A stretch of DNA of 64,000 bases from Pseudomonas mandelii (GCF_006438925.1 NZ_RCZA01000006.1:1-64000); one strand, 5' to 3'; positions 9,271-17,993 are shown, counted from the stretch's first letter. Program-made: numbers and translations. The notes: generated by a model not told the origin, from the letters alone.

Positions 9271-10167
9271 TCATTGGCGACCGACACTGAAGTCGTGGCC
9301 CCAGTGGCTGACCACGGTGCTTTCAAAAGGCGTGTGGCGATCCCAATCCACCACCAGGCCATCGCAGCCGTACTCCAGATCAAACCCGGATGGCGTCTTG
9401 ATGTAGAACGAGATCATCTGATCGTTGGTGTGCTGACCGAGGGTGGCCGACAGCTTCACGCCGTTGGCGTGCACCCGGTCCAGCGCTCGACCGACTTCGT
9501 CCAGCGCGTTGACCTCGACCATCATGTGCACGCAGCCGTGGGGCATCGGGCACTCGAAGATCGCCAGCGAGTGATGCCGACCGTTATTGCAGTGCAGGAA
9601 GTGGATGCGCTTTTGCGGCTCGGCCGGGTCCGGGGTGAAGCGGACTTTCATCAGGTCGGACAGACCGAAACCGAGCACTTGCTCGTAGAAATCCCGGCAA
9701 CGTTCGAAGCTCGGTGCCGGCAGTACCACGTGGCCCATGCCCAATTCGTTGGTGACAAAACCCTTGACCCCGACCGGCGAGACGAAGCGTGCGAAGTCCT
9801 GCAACGGGCCCCAGAACAATTCGTGGCGGTTGCCATCCGGGTCGCTGAAGTGCACCAGTTCCTGGACCTTGCGAACCTCGGCCTGGGCCACGGTGCCGCG
9901 GGTGACTTGCACATCGGCTTGTTCCAGAACGCTGACAGCGTATTCAAGCGCCGCTTTGCCAGGTACTTCCCAGCCGCACGCACCGAAGCCGTTCTCAGTA
10001 CTTTTCTCCACCAGAATGCGGTAATGGCGCTCGTCCATTTTCAGGTACAGCCGCTCATCGTCATCGCTGCCGGCCACCATCATGCCCAGCACCTGGTTTG
10101 CGTACTGACGCCATTGCGCCAGGTCGCTGGATAACAGGGTGACGTAACCCAGACCACGGATATCCAT
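9271..10167 (-). CDS. hsaC: HsaC, 3,4-DHSA extradiol dioxygenase
   Basis: A 298-residue type I extradiol dioxygenase with two vicinal-oxygen-chelate modules. The predicted Fe(II) ligands are His146 (GMGHVVL), His214 (GCVHMMVEV) and Glu265 (FDLEYG), the same triad spacing as HsaC/TesB. It cleaves ring A of 3,4-dihydroxy-9,10-secoandrosta-1,3,5(10)-triene-9,17-dione by meta fission, giving the substrate of HsaD. The ATG at 10167 follows GAGGAG. It is the first gene of the operon that runs to 548, with the regulatory dyad 96 bp upstream. Confidence 0.92.
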   Translation of the reverse strand: MDIRGLGYVTLLSSDLAQWRQYANQVLGMMVAGSDDDERLYLKMDERHYRILVEKSTENGFGACGWEVPGKAALEYAVSVLEQADVQVTRGTVAQAEVRKVQELVHFSDPDGNRHELFWGPLQDFARFVSPVGVKGFVTNELGMGHVVLPAPSFERCRDFYEQVLGFGLSDLMKVRFTPDPAEPQKRIHFLHCNNGRHHSLAIFECPMPHGCVHMMVEVNALDEVGRALDRVHANGVKLSATLGQHTNDQMISFYIKTPSGFDLEYGCDGLVVDWDRHTPFESTVVSHWGHDFSVGRQ

Positions 10168-10262
10168 GGATGCACTCCTCGTTTTTCAGGCCGAGCCGCC
10201 CATCGGCGGCTGCCGGGGGAGACTTTATGTAGGGCTATTCAAACGGGTTTGCGCGGGGGCAA

Positions 10263-10281
10263 CATCGTCCAATGGGACTAG
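10263..10281 (-). promoter_or_regulatory. Steroid-regulon dyad upstream of hsaC
   Basis: Read on the minus strand the site is CTAGTCCCATTGGACGATG, 96 bp before the hsaC start. It fits the TAGTCC-N4-GGACGATG pattern seen at 13 places in the window. Its binding protein is inferred, with the LuxR-type regulator at 31707 the leading candidate. Confidence 0.75.
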
Positions 10282-10312
10282 CGGAAATGACGGGGTGAGC
10301 GCATAAAAAAAC

Positions 10313-10430
10313 TGTGGGAGCGAGCTTGCTCCGGGCGGCGTTCCGACGATGGGGCCACACCAGTCAACATTGATGTTGAATGTAAGACCGCTATCGTCGG
10401 AACGCCGCCCGGAGCAAGCTCGCTCCCACA
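10313..10430. repeat. REP inverted pair with 38-bp arms
   Basis: Two complementary arms (10313-10350 and 10393-10430) begin and end with TGTGGGAGCGAGC and its complement, and enclose a 42-bp loop. The arms extend into CCGGGCGGCGTTCCGACGAT, so the palindrome is longer than an ordinary REP. It lies between the LLM gene stop and the hsaC promoter and could terminate or protect the LLM transcript. Confidence 0.9.
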
Positions 10431-10466
10431 GGGGTGATGTGGTGTTCACGCCTTGCGTGTCGGGTT

Positions 10467-11588
10467 TTAAGCCTTGCGGAAATGCGGGATCACTTTCTCG
10501 CCAATGTTGCGCAGGGTCTCCAGTTGCGCCCATTGCGGCACGGTGCCCATCTGGCAGATGAACAGGATTTCGTCGGCGCCGGCATCGATCAGGCGCTGCA
10601 CGTAACCGATGCAATCCTCGACGGTGCCGTAGGCGTGGTTGGGGTTCATCATCGCCATGGTCGGGTCGGAGAAATCAACGCTGACTTCTTCCGAGGCGAA
10701 GCGCGACTTGATCACGCTCTGGCCGTTGCCATCGACGAAGGTGTCGTCCTTCCACTTCTCCGGGTCCGGGCGCTCGCCACCTCCGTACCAGTAGCCCAAC
10801 GATTCCATGAAGTAGCGCTGGCCACGGATGCCGATGCGGCGCGCCTCTTCGTTGTTTTCCAACACGATGGCCGGGCACAGGGCTGCGATGTGCCGGTTGG
10901 GACGGAAACCCACTTGTTTCTTCTCATCGCGGTTGTCCCAGGCTTCATGGTAGACCTCGACTTTCTTGGCGATTTCTTCCGGGCCACCGAAGCCCAGCAC
11001 CAGTGCACCCATGCCGCGACCGCCGGCGTTTTTCAGCGACTCGGTGTTGGTACAAGCCAGGTACATCGGCGGGTGCGGGTCTTGATAAGGCTTGGGATGT
11101 ATCGGCCGTTTCGGGATCTGTACGAAGTCGCCGTTGTGTTCGATTTCGTCCTGCACGAACATTTTCGGGATCAGGTACATCATTTCGTCGATCTGCGGCT
11201 GCAACGTGGCCAGGTCGTAGCCGAAGGTGCCGGCCTCCTGCTGGGTGCCACCCTTGCCGACGCCAAAATGCACCCGGCCCTTGGACAACAGGTCGAGGGT
11301 CGCTATGCGTTCCGCGACTTTCACCGGGTGGTTCATCGCCGGTGGCAGGCAGACTACGCCGTGGCCGATGCCGATGCGTTCGGTTTTGCCGGCGACGAAG
11401 GCCAGCATGGTTTCCGGCGCGGACATGTGCGAGTAGTTGCTCAGCGCCGTGTGCTCCACGCACCAGAAGGTATCGAAGCCGAGTTTGTCGGCCAACACGG
11501 CCTGCTCGACGGTGTCTTCGAAAATCCGGCGGTCGCCTTCGCGGCTGGAGTCCACCGTCTGGGCTTCGTAAATCAGTGAAAATTTCAT
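10467..11588 (-). CDS. LLM-class flavin-dependent oxidoreductase in the steroid locus
   Basis: A 373-residue luciferase-like monooxygenase: N-terminal beta strand MKFSLIYEAQT, the KLGFDTFWCVEHTALSNY segment, LDLLSKGRVHFGVGKGG, and a C-terminal region DAGADEILFICQMG. Such enzymes use reduced FMN or F420; Pseudomonas usually lacks F420 redox enzymes, so FMNH2 from a reductase such as HsaB is likelier. No step of the canonical 9,10-seco pathway needs it. It has its own degenerate copy of the steroid dyad upstream, so it is probably co-regulated. Substrate unknown. Confidence 0.8.
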   Translation of the reverse strand: MKFSLIYEAQTVDSSREGDRRIFEDTVEQAVLADKLGFDTFWCVEHTALSNYSHMSAPETMLAFVAGKTERIGIGHGVVCLPPAMNHPVKVAERIATLDLLSKGRVHFGVGKGGTQQEAGTFGYDLATLQPQIDEMMYLIPKMFVQDEIEHNGDFVQIPKRPIHPKPYQDPHPPMYLACTNTESLKNAGGRGMGALVLGFGGPEEIAKKVEVYHEAWDNRDEKKQVGFRPNRHIAALCPAIVLENNEEARRIGIRGQRYFMESLGYWYGGGERPDPEKWKDDTFVDGNGQSVIKSRFASEEVSVDFSDPTMAMMNPNHAYGTVEDCIGYVQRLIDAGADEILFICQMGTVPQWAQLETLRNIGEKVIPHFRKA

Positions 11589-11673
11589 GGTTGATCCTTG
11601 TGTTTATTGGATGCGCAGTCGGCGCCAGAGACCTGTGCCTTGCCCCCATGCTCGGGCATCGGCGGGGCGCTCG

Positions 11674-11693
11674 AATCACGCAAACGGACTAGC
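11674..11693 (-). promoter_or_regulatory. Degenerate steroid-regulon dyad upstream of the LLM gene
   Basis: The minus-strand sequence is GCTAGTCCGTTTGCGTGATT. The left half TAGTCC is intact, the right half is weak. It lies 86 bp before the ATG of the LLM oxidoreductase and shares the central GTTT with the hsaA site, so these two form a subclass. Confidence 0.5.
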
Positions 11694-11710
11694 TGATTCA
11701 AAGGAAAAAG

Positions 11711-12895
11711 TCAGAGAAAAAAGTCGTTGCTGTCCTGGCCCATGCTGACCCCGCCGAGATTCCAGGCGTACTTGGCCGGGTTATTCGCGACGTGCGCGCG
11801 GCCGGTGTGAATGTCGCGGAATGCCCGGTTGATCGTGTGGCTGCGGAAGATGGTCGAGGCGCCGCTGTTGAACATCAGGTCGGCAACCGCTTTGGCGCAC
11901 TTGTCGGCCACCAGCGCCGAGTCGTAACGCATCTTCACCCGCTCGGGCATGCTCAATGGCTCCGCGCCTTGTGCCCGTTGCAACATCAGAGCGAAGTTGC
12001 GCAGCAGGACGGTTTTGCACTCGTCAACGCAGACCATGGCGTTGGCCAGCGCGGACTGCGCGGCCGGGTCCTGGACCATTTTGCGACCGTCGTTGACCCC
12101 GACCCGCGCGCGATTGTGCTCGACAAACTGATCCACCGCGCCCTGCAGGGCACCAATGGCCGAGGACGACACAGCCCGCACAAAAATCTGCCCGAATGGC
12201 AGGCGGAACAGCGGCGCGGTGTTCACTGCGTTACCCGGACTGTCCTGCATGAAACCGTCGAACGCGCGATGAGTGCGGTACTCCGGAACGAAGGCGTTCT
12301 CCACCAGGATGTCGTGGGAGCCGGTGGCTTCCAGGCCCATGACATTCCAGTTGTCGAGAATCTGGTAATCGCTGCGCGGTACCAGGAAAGTCCGGTAATC
12401 CGGCGCCCCGCCCGCCTCCTCCGGTGGCACCAACGCCCCCAGGAACACCCAGTCGCAATGCTTGCTGCCAGAAGAAAACCCCCAGCGCCCGCTCAGCTTG
12501 AAACCATTCTCGACCCGCTCGACCTTGCCCACCGGCATATAGGAAGAAGAGATCAGCACACTGGAGTCGGCGCCCCAGACATCCTGTGCCGCACGGTCAT
12601 CGAACAGCGCCAGTTGCCAGTTATGGATCGCCACCACCCCCAGCACCCAGGCCGAGGACATGCAGCCTTCGGCGAGGGTCATCTGCACCTCGAAGAAATC
12701 CTTGGGTTCGAGTTCATAGCCTTCCCAGCGCGATGGCTGAAGGATGCGAAAGAACCCGGCGTCGTGGAAATCCTTCAGCGTTTCTTCAGGCAGCTGGCCG
12801 GCTTGCGCGGCGTTCAGGGCGCGTTCACGCAAGATCGGCACCAGCTCGCGGGCACGTTGGCTCAGACGCTGGCGAATCAGGTCTTGGTTGAGCAT
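11711..12895 (-). CDS. hsaA: HsaA, oxygenase component of the 3-HSA 4-hydroxylase
   Basis: A 394-residue flavin-dependent monooxygenase with acyl-CoA-dehydrogenase fold (group D). Segments such as LAEGCMSSAWVLGVVAIHNWQ, SGRWGFSSGSKHCDW and the C-terminal FRDIHTGRAHVANNPAKY are characteristic of HsaA/TesA2. It hydroxylates 3-HSA at C4 using FMNH2 from HsaB to make the catechol cleaved by HsaC. The ATG at 12895 follows AGGAGA; the reading frame extends further upstream but enters non-coding repeat DNA. Confidence 0.9.
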   Translation of the reverse strand: MLNQDLIRQRLSQRARELVPILRERALNAAQAGQLPEETLKDFHDAGFFRILQPSRWEGYELEPKDFFEVQMTLAEGCMSSAWVLGVVAIHNWQLALFDDRAAQDVWGADSSVLISSSYMPVGKVERVENGFKLSGRWGFSSGSKHCDWVFLGALVPPEEAGGAPDYRTFLVPRSDYQILDNWNVMGLEATGSHDILVENAFVPEYRTHRAFDGFMQDSPGNAVNTAPLFRLPFGQIFVRAVSSSAIGALQGAVDQFVEHNRARVGVNDGRKMVQDPAAQSALANAMVCVDECKTVLLRNFALMLQRAQGAEPLSMPERVKMRYDSALVADKCAKAVADLMFNSGASTIFRSHTINRAFRDIHTGRAHVANNPAKYAWNLGGVSMGQDSNDFFL

Positions 12896-13011
12896 TTTTA
12901 TTGTTCTCCTCTGTTCACCCCATCCGCCGGGGCGCGCGTGCAGCGGGGCGGATGCAGCACCGGTGGTGCTCGCCTCCACAGCGGCATTCAAGCAATGCGT
13001 GCGGCGGTGGG

Positions 13012-13030
13012 CATCCCTCAAACGGACCAT
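13012..13030 (-). promoter_or_regulatory. Degenerate steroid-regulon dyad upstream of hsaA
   Basis: Minus-strand ATGGTCCGTTTGAGGGATG, 117 bp before the hsaA start codon. It keeps GGTCC, the four-base spacer and GATG, but the GGAC half is changed. It is the weakest pair partner with the LLM site. Confidence 0.45.
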
Positions 13031-13120
13031 GTGCCTAAGAGAAGGGTGAAAGATTGCGGTCTCCGGTGACTCCTGCTGGCGTTGAGTCAAGCTTGGGAGA
13101 TTGGTTGGTAGATAGGCCGC

Positions 13121-13435
13121 CATCGCGAGCAGGCTCGCTCCCACAGGGGAATGGTGTACACCTGCGAGTAATCAGTCGGCTGACAGACCGCCATCGCGAG
13201 CAAGCTCGCTCCCACAGGGGAATGGTGTACACCTGCGAGTAATCAGTCGGCTGACAGACCGCCATCGCGAGCAGGCTCGCTCCCACAGGGGAATGGTGTA
13301 CACCTGCGAGTAATCAGTCGGCTGACAGACCGCCATCGCGAGCAAGCTCGCTCCCACAGGGGAATGGTGGGCATCTGCAAGAGATTGGTCGGCTGTCAGG
13401 CCGCCTTCGCGAGCAAGCCCGCTCCCACAGGGGGG
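13121..13435. repeat. Five tandem copies of a 71-bp REP-containing unit
   Basis: Each unit starts with CATCGCGAGCA(G/A)GCTCGCTCCCACAGG and continues with a shared spacer. Unit starts are near 13121, 13192, 13263, 13334 and 13405, a constant 71-bp period. The spacers of the first copies are almost identical, the last diverges (CTTCGCG in place of CATCGCG). This is local tandem amplification of a REP, not a CRISPR array. Confidence 0.9.
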
Positions 13436-13439
13436 CGGT

Positions 13440-13828
13440 GTTCGCCTTTCGCCCTTCACCACTCAACAGGCCGAGCGTTAGCTCGCCTGCAGCGTGTGAT
13501 CTTGATCCACCCGCCCCTTCGGGAGGCTGAGTGGAGGTGTTCATCCGGGGAGTGGCGCGCAGCGCCGTTCGACGCAGTCGAACACGCTGCATGTAGGTCG
13601 TCGCGAAGCAGACCGGAGGGCAGTGTCCCCGGATGGATACCGGAACGAAGGAACGCCGAGCCTAAGCGAGGGGCCGGACGCTTGGGGCGAGCGTTTTTTT
13701 GCTTACTTTTTTTAGGCGTTTGTAAAAAAAGTGAGTCGCCGTAAGGGCGAAACCGCCAGCCGCCATCACCGAAGAAATGGATATGTACTCAACCAACAAG
13801 AACCTGGTCGGCCCAAAGGCCGCCAAGG
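13440..13828. repeat. Dispersed Pseudomonas intergenic repeat, no gene
   Basis: The stretch combines a GC-rich segment, a T-rich segment near 13695-13730 (GCGTTTTTTTGCTTACTTTTTTTAGGCG) split across complementary A/T runs, and GTGAGTCGCCGTAAGGGCGAAACCGCC. From general knowledge this combination recurs between genes in many Pseudomonas fluorescens-group genomes. The short ORFs across it (13364-13744, 13731 onward) are not credible genes. The element ends directly against the hsaB regulatory dyad. Confidence 0.55.
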
Positions 13829-13848
13829 CCTAGTCCCCTCGGACGATG
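13829..13848 (+). promoter_or_regulatory. Steroid-regulon dyad upstream of hsaB
   Basis: CCTAGTCCCCTCGGACGATG, ending 62 bp before the hsaB ATG. It is a full match to the pattern and abuts the dispersed repeat. Confidence 0.75.
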
Positions 13849-13910
13849 TTACGGCGGGGCGTCGGAGCAAGAATCCATCGCACTCCATGCACAACGAAAG
13901 GGCTAGTGCG

Positions 13911-14426
13911 ATGAACGACATCAATTTGAAAGCCGACATGCTCCAGGCCATGCGCCGCCTGGCCAAGTCAGTCACCATAATCAGCACCAGTAACGGCTCC
14001 GAGCGCTTCGCCATGGCCGCCACGGCCGTCGACTCCCTCAGTACCGAACCACCCTCGCTACTCATCTGCATCAACAAAACCGCCTCCCCTCATGCCGCAC
14101 TGGCGACCGGCGCAGACTTCTGCGTCAACATCCTCGGCGTCGAACAACAAGACCTCGCCCACCTGTGCAGCGGCGCGATCAAAGGCGAAGCACGATTCGA
14201 CCGTGGCAACTGGCTGACCAGTGCCGGCGGCATTCCCTATCTGGGAGACGCCCAATCGGCAATCCTCTGCCGGCAAGACGGCCATTTCAGCTACGGCACC
14301 CACACCGTATTCATCGGGCGCATCCTGCAAATCCACACCAGTGAAGCGATCACCCCGCTGGTCTACCTCGACGGCACCTACACCACCACCGCGAAACCCG
14401 TACCCTCCTTCGCTGTCGCCGGCTGA
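13911..14426 (+). CDS. hsaB: HsaB, flavin reductase of the 3-HSA hydroxylase
   Basis: A 171-residue flavin reductase-like domain protein (KSVTIISTSNGSERFAMAATAVDSLSTEPPSLLICINKTAS, GDAQSAILCRQDG, then HTVFIGRIL). It supplies reduced flavin to HsaA. The ATG at 13911 is chosen because AAAGGG lies about 8 bases upstream; an in-frame ATG at 13887 has no such site. It opens a plus-strand operon with the following three redox genes. Confidence 0.85.
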   Translation: MNDINLKADMLQAMRRLAKSVTIISTSNGSERFAMAATAVDSLSTEPPSLLICINKTASPHAALATGADFCVNILGVEQQDLAHLCSGAIKGEARFDRGNWLTSAGGIPYLGDAQSAILCRQDGHFSYGTHTVFIGRILQIHTSEAITPLVYLDGTYTTTAKPVPSFAVAG

Positions 14427-14436
14427 GGCCCGAAAA

Positions 14437-16116
14437 ATGGACAGCCTGAACGGGTTGACGGCGTTGCGAGTGAGCAGCGCCGACCAGCTGAACTGGGATG
14501 ATCGCTGCGACTTGCTGGTGGTCGGTTTTGGCGGCGCCGGCGCCTGTGCCGCCATCGAAGCGGCCAGTCGCGGATTGGCGGTGCTAGCGCTGGACCGCTT
14601 TGAAGGTGGCGGTGCCACCGCGCTTAGTGGCGGAGTAGTGTATGCCGGTGGCGGCACGCCGTATCAGCGCCAGGCCGGCTATGAAGACAGCAGCGAAGCG
14701 ATGTTCAACTACCTGCGCCAGGAAGTCGGCGAGGCTGTCAGCAGCCAGACTTTGCGGGACTTCTGCGAAGGCAGTTGTGAGCAACTGGCGTGGCTTGAGC
14801 GTCAGGGTGTCGAGTTCGAATCCAGCGTGCCGCCGCATAAAACTTCGTACCCGAGCGATCAGTACTACCTTTATTACTCCGGCAACGAAGCCGTGCCGGC
14901 CTATGCCGCCATTGCCAAACCGGCACCTCGCGGTCACCGCACCAAAGGCCCCGGCATGTCCGGCGCCAGCCTGTTCGCCCCGCTCAAGGCCAGCGCCTTG
15001 CGTCACGGTGTGCGCCTGCGCAGCCAGTGCGAAGTGCGGCGGCTGGTGCTCGACACCAGCGATCACGTGTTGGGGGTCGAAGCCTGGCACCTGCCGCCCG
15101 GTAGTCGCGCAGCCCGTCAACATGCCCGGCTTTCGCGCTGGGCCAGCGCCATCCACATGTACGTCCCGGCATTGGCCGACCGTTTGCGCGCTCGCTTGCG
15201 ACGCCTCGAACAAACCAGTGCCGAACGCCAGCTGATTCGCGCCGAACAGGGTGTGTTGCTGAGCAGCGGCGGTTTTATCTTCAATCGCGGGTGGGTCCGC
15301 CAGCATGCGCCGCAGTATCTGGCCGGTTTGCCGCTGGGGACCACAGGCTGTAACGGCAGCGGAATCGCCCTCGGCCAGAGTGCCGGTTGCAGCGTGGCGC
15401 GGATGGACAAGGTCAGCGCCTGGCGTTTTATCAATCCACCACTGGCCTGGGCCCGAGGGCTGATCGTCAATGCTCGGGGGCAGCGTTACACCAACGAAGA
15501 AATCTACGGTGCGACCCTCGGCCACGCGATGGTCGAAGAGCAGGACGGCCGCGCCATTCTGATTCTCAATCGGGCGCTGGTGCGCGAGGCGTTGCGTCAG
15601 GTCGGACCGGGCAAGGTCTGGCAATTCCAGCGCCTGCCGGTGCTGCTCAATTTGCTGTTCAACGCCCGGCGCAGCAACAGCATGACGAGGCTGGCCAAGC
15701 GTTGCGGATTGCCCGTCGAGGCCCTGCGACAGAGCGTAGAAACCTATAGCCGCGCCGCGCGGGGCGAAGTCGTTGATACGTTCGGCAAGTCGCAAGCCAT
15801 GCTCGCCGACATTGACCAGGGACCGTGGTACGCCCTCGATCTGTCATTCGCCAGCCGCCTGTTTCCCTGCCCTGTCATCACCCTTGGCGGGCTGAAAGTC
15901 TGCGAGCACAGCGGTCAGGTGCTGGACCACGCAGGTCAGCCGATCCGAGGCCTTTACAGCGCCGGCCGCAATGCCGTCGGGGTCGCTTCCAACCTTTATG
16001 TCTCCGGCCTGTCGCTGGCCGATTGTATCTATTCAGGTCGCCGGGCCGCTGCCCATCTGGCCGATCAAGTCGCACTTCAAACCACACGCTCAGGAGAACA
16101 ACAATGCAACGTGTAG
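14437..16116 (+). CDS. KstD-like FAD-dependent 3-ketosteroid dehydrogenase, probably delta4-(5alpha) type
   Basis: A 559-residue flavoprotein with the dinucleotide motif VVGFGGAGACAAIEA near residue 25 and a C-terminal FAD segment GLYSAGRNAVGVASNLYVSGLSLADC. The stretch YYLYYSGNEAVPAYAAIAKPAPRGHR is shared with 3-ketosteroid delta4-(5alpha)-dehydrogenases and separates it from KstD at 21666. It would desaturate ring A of 5alpha-dihydro steroids. The ATG at 14437 lies 10 bp after hsaB. A delta1 role is less likely because a clearer KstD exists. Confidence 0.72.
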   Translation: MDSLNGLTALRVSSADQLNWDDRCDLLVVGFGGAGACAAIEAASRGLAVLALDRFEGGGATALSGGVVYAGGGTPYQRQAGYEDSSEAMFNYLRQEVGEAVSSQTLRDFCEGSCEQLAWLERQGVEFESSVPPHKTSYPSDQYYLYYSGNEAVPAYAAIAKPAPRGHRTKGPGMSGASLFAPLKASALRHGVRLRSQCEVRRLVLDTSDHVLGVEAWHLPPGSRAARQHARLSRWASAIHMYVPALADRLRARLRRLEQTSAERQLIRAEQGVLLSSGGFIFNRGWVRQHAPQYLAGLPLGTTGCNGSGIALGQSAGCSVARMDKVSAWRFINPPLAWARGLIVNARGQRYTNEEIYGATLGHAMVEEQDGRAILILNRALVREALRQVGPGKVWQFQRLPVLLNLLFNARRSNSMTRLAKRCGLPVEALRQSVETYSRAARGEVVDTFGKSQAMLADIDQGPWYALDLSFASRLFPCPVITLGGLKVCEHSGQVLDHAGQPIRGLYSAGRNAVGVASNLYVSGLSLADCIYSGRRAAAHLADQVALQTTRSGEQQCNV

Positions 16117-16859
16117 AAGGCAAAGTCTGCATCATCACCGGCGCCGCCAGCGGCATCGGTCGCGAAGACGCCCTGCTGCTGGCCCGTGAAGGCGCCAAAG
16201 TCGTGCTGACCGATCTCAACGAAGAAGCCGGACGCCAGGTCGCCGCAGAAATCGGCAGCAATGCGCTGTTCATTCGCCACGACATTGCCAGCGAAAGCGA
16301 CTGGCAACAGGTGATCAAAACCACCCTGGAACACTTCGGGCGCCTCGACGTACTGGTGAACAACGCTGCGATTCTGGCCTTGGGCAGCATCGAAGACACC
16401 ACGCTGGAACTGTGGCAGAAGGTGCAGAAAATCAATGGAGACGGGTACTTTCTCGGCTGCAAATACGCGGTCCAGGCCATGAAGGAAACCGGCGGCGGCT
16501 CGATCATCAATATGTCGTCGGTCGCGGCCCTCGGCGCAATGCCAATGTTCTGTGCCTACTCGGCGTCCAAAGGCGCGGTGGCGGCAATGACTCGCTCGAT
16601 TGCCTTGCACTGCAAGCAACAGGGCTACCGCATTCGCTGCAACAGCGTGCACCCGGATGGCGTCAACACGCCGATGACCCAGGCCTTGACCGGCGGTCAG
16701 CCGATCCCTCAGGAAGCCCTCGACCAAGACCCGATGAACCGCATGTGCGCGCCCCGGGACATTGCCAATGTGGTGCTGTTCCTCGCCACTGACGAGTCAC
16801 GTTTCGTCAACGGTGCCGAGATCCGCGTCGACAACGCCCAATTGATCAGCGGGCTCTGA
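16104..16859 (+). CDS. 3beta/17beta-hydroxysteroid dehydrogenase (SDR)
   Basis: A 251-residue SDR strongly reminiscent of the Comamonas testosteroni 3beta/17beta-HSD: FIRHDIASESDW, NNAAILALGSIED, catalytic YSASKGA and QQGYRIRCNSVHPDGVNTPMTQ have direct counterparts. It oxidises 3beta- and/or 17beta-hydroxyl groups, for example testosterone to androstenedione, with NAD. AGGAG precedes the ATG at 16104, which overlaps the upstream gene by 13 bp. Confidence 0.85.
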   Translation: MQRVEGKVCIITGAASGIGREDALLLAREGAKVVLTDLNEEAGRQVAAEIGSNALFIRHDIASESDWQQVIKTTLEHFGRLDVLVNNAAILALGSIEDTTLELWQKVQKINGDGYFLGCKYAVQAMKETGGGSIINMSSVAALGAMPMFCAYSASKGAVAAMTRSIALHCKQQGYRIRCNSVHPDGVNTPMTQALTGGQPIPQEALDQDPMNRMCAPRDIANVVLFLATDESRFVNGAEIRVDNAQLISGL

Positions 16860-16872
16860 GGCCGAGGTGAAC

Positions 16873-17961
16873 ATGGGCACGCAACAGCAGAACCTGACAC
16901 CGGCCGAACCCGCGACGGGAAGCTACTCATTGCAAGTGTGCGCGGTGATCGACGAGACCTTTGATGCGCGCTCGCTGGTGCTGGATATACCGCCAACCTT
17001 GCGTGAGCGCTTTCGTTACAAACCGGGCCAGTTCCTGAGTTTTCGCGTGCCTTGCGCCGGCAAGCTGTTGACCCGCTGTTACTCCATGGCCAGCTCGCCG
17101 CTGTCGGATGCGCTGCCCAAGGTCACGGTCAAACGGGTCGAGGGCGGCCGGGTGTCGAACTGGATGAACGAGGTGCAGGTCGGTGACTGGCTGGAGGTGT
17201 TGCCGCCAGCCGGACATTTCTGTCTGGACGAGCATCAGCCAGGCGCCGACTCCAGGCCGTTGGTGCTGTTCGGTGGCGGATCGGGCATCACTCCGGTGTT
17301 TTCCATACTCAAGTCGACGCTGCGCAGCAGCCAGCGGCCGATCAAATTGATCTACGCCAACCGTGATGAAGCCTCGGTGATTTTCAAGGATGAGTTGTGT
17401 CAGTTGATCAAGGCGCATCCTGATCAACTGCACGTGGTGCACGTCCTCGACACGGTTCAGGGTTTCCTGACCGAGGCTCAGGTGCGTCATCTGCTGCGCG
17501 GTTCGGCTGGCGGAGACTACTTTATCTGCGGACCGGGGCCGTTCATGGACACCGTGGAGCGCACGCTGCTGGAACAGGGCGAAGCCGCCGAACGCATCCA
17601 CGTCGAGCGCTTCGCCTCGCCTCCGGATCCCGACGAACTACTCGCTGAAGCAACCCTGGCACGGGCCGCGGCCCTCGGATCACTGTGCGAGGCGTTGATT
17701 GTCGAGCTCGATGGTCAACCGCACGAGATTGCCTGCCGCCCCGGCGACACCCTTCTGCAAAGCTGCAAAGCGGCAGGCCTGGACGTGCCCTCTTCTTGCG
17801 AAGAAGGTTTTTGCGGGGCCTGCATGTGCGTCGTCCAGGAAGGTGAGATTCAGTTGGCACGCAACGATGTGCTCAGTCACAAAGAGTTGGCCGAAGGCTG
17901 GACGCTGGCCTGCCAGAGCCGTCCAACCGGCGCCCGGGTACGGTTGAAATTCCCGGATTGA
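16873..17961 (+). CDS. kshB: KshB, reductase component of 3-ketosteroid 9alpha-hydroxylase
   Basis: A 362-residue ferredoxin-NAD(P)H reductase. Order of domains: flavin domain with TRCYSMASSP, NAD domain with LFGGGSGITPVFSILK and FICGPGPFM, then a C-terminal plant-type [2Fe-2S] domain with Cys in SSCEEGFCGACMC and a distal Cys in TLACQSRP. It delivers electrons to the Rieske oxygenase KshA, encoded about 12.6 kb away. The ATG at 16873 is preceded by GAGGTGA; a GTG at 16867 would extend it by two residues. Confidence 0.9.
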   Translation: MGTQQQNLTPAEPATGSYSLQVCAVIDETFDARSLVLDIPPTLRERFRYKPGQFLSFRVPCAGKLLTRCYSMASSPLSDALPKVTVKRVEGGRVSNWMNEVQVGDWLEVLPPAGHFCLDEHQPGADSRPLVLFGGGSGITPVFSILKSTLRSSQRPIKLIYANRDEASVIFKDELCQLIKAHPDQLHVVHVLDTVQGFLTEAQVRHLLRGSAGGDYFICGPGPFMDTVERTLLEQGEAAERIHVERFASPPDPDELLAEATLARAAALGSLCEALIVELDGQPHEIACRPGDTLLQSCKAAGLDVPSSCEEGFCGACMCVVQEGEIQLARNDVLSHKELAEGWTLACQSRPTGARVRLKFPD

Positions 17962-17973
17962 ACGTCCGTCAGC

Positions 17974-17993
17974 CCTAGTCTCAACGGACGATC
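17974..17993 (+). promoter_or_regulatory. Steroid-regulon dyad upstream of the SDR-fadD3 unit
   Basis: CCTAGTCTCAACGGACGATC, 68 bp before the ATG at 18061. Two positions differ from the best matches. It suggests that the SDR and fadD3 form a unit separate from the hsaB operon. Confidence 0.65.

Noticed and set aside
10434..11579. 381-codon plus-strand ORF
   Set aside because: Complementary frame of the LLM oxidoreductase, no family resemblance.
11792..13069. 425-codon plus-strand ORF
   Set aside because: Complementary frame of hsaA; it also runs into REP DNA.
13121..13435. CRISPR-like regular repeat
   Set aside because: The spacers between the palindromes are nearly identical and no cas gene is present. 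The units are REP tandem copies.
16873..17961. Phenol hydroxylase or vanillate demethylase reductase
   Set aside because: The order flavin-NAD-ferredoxin and the steroid context favour KshB.
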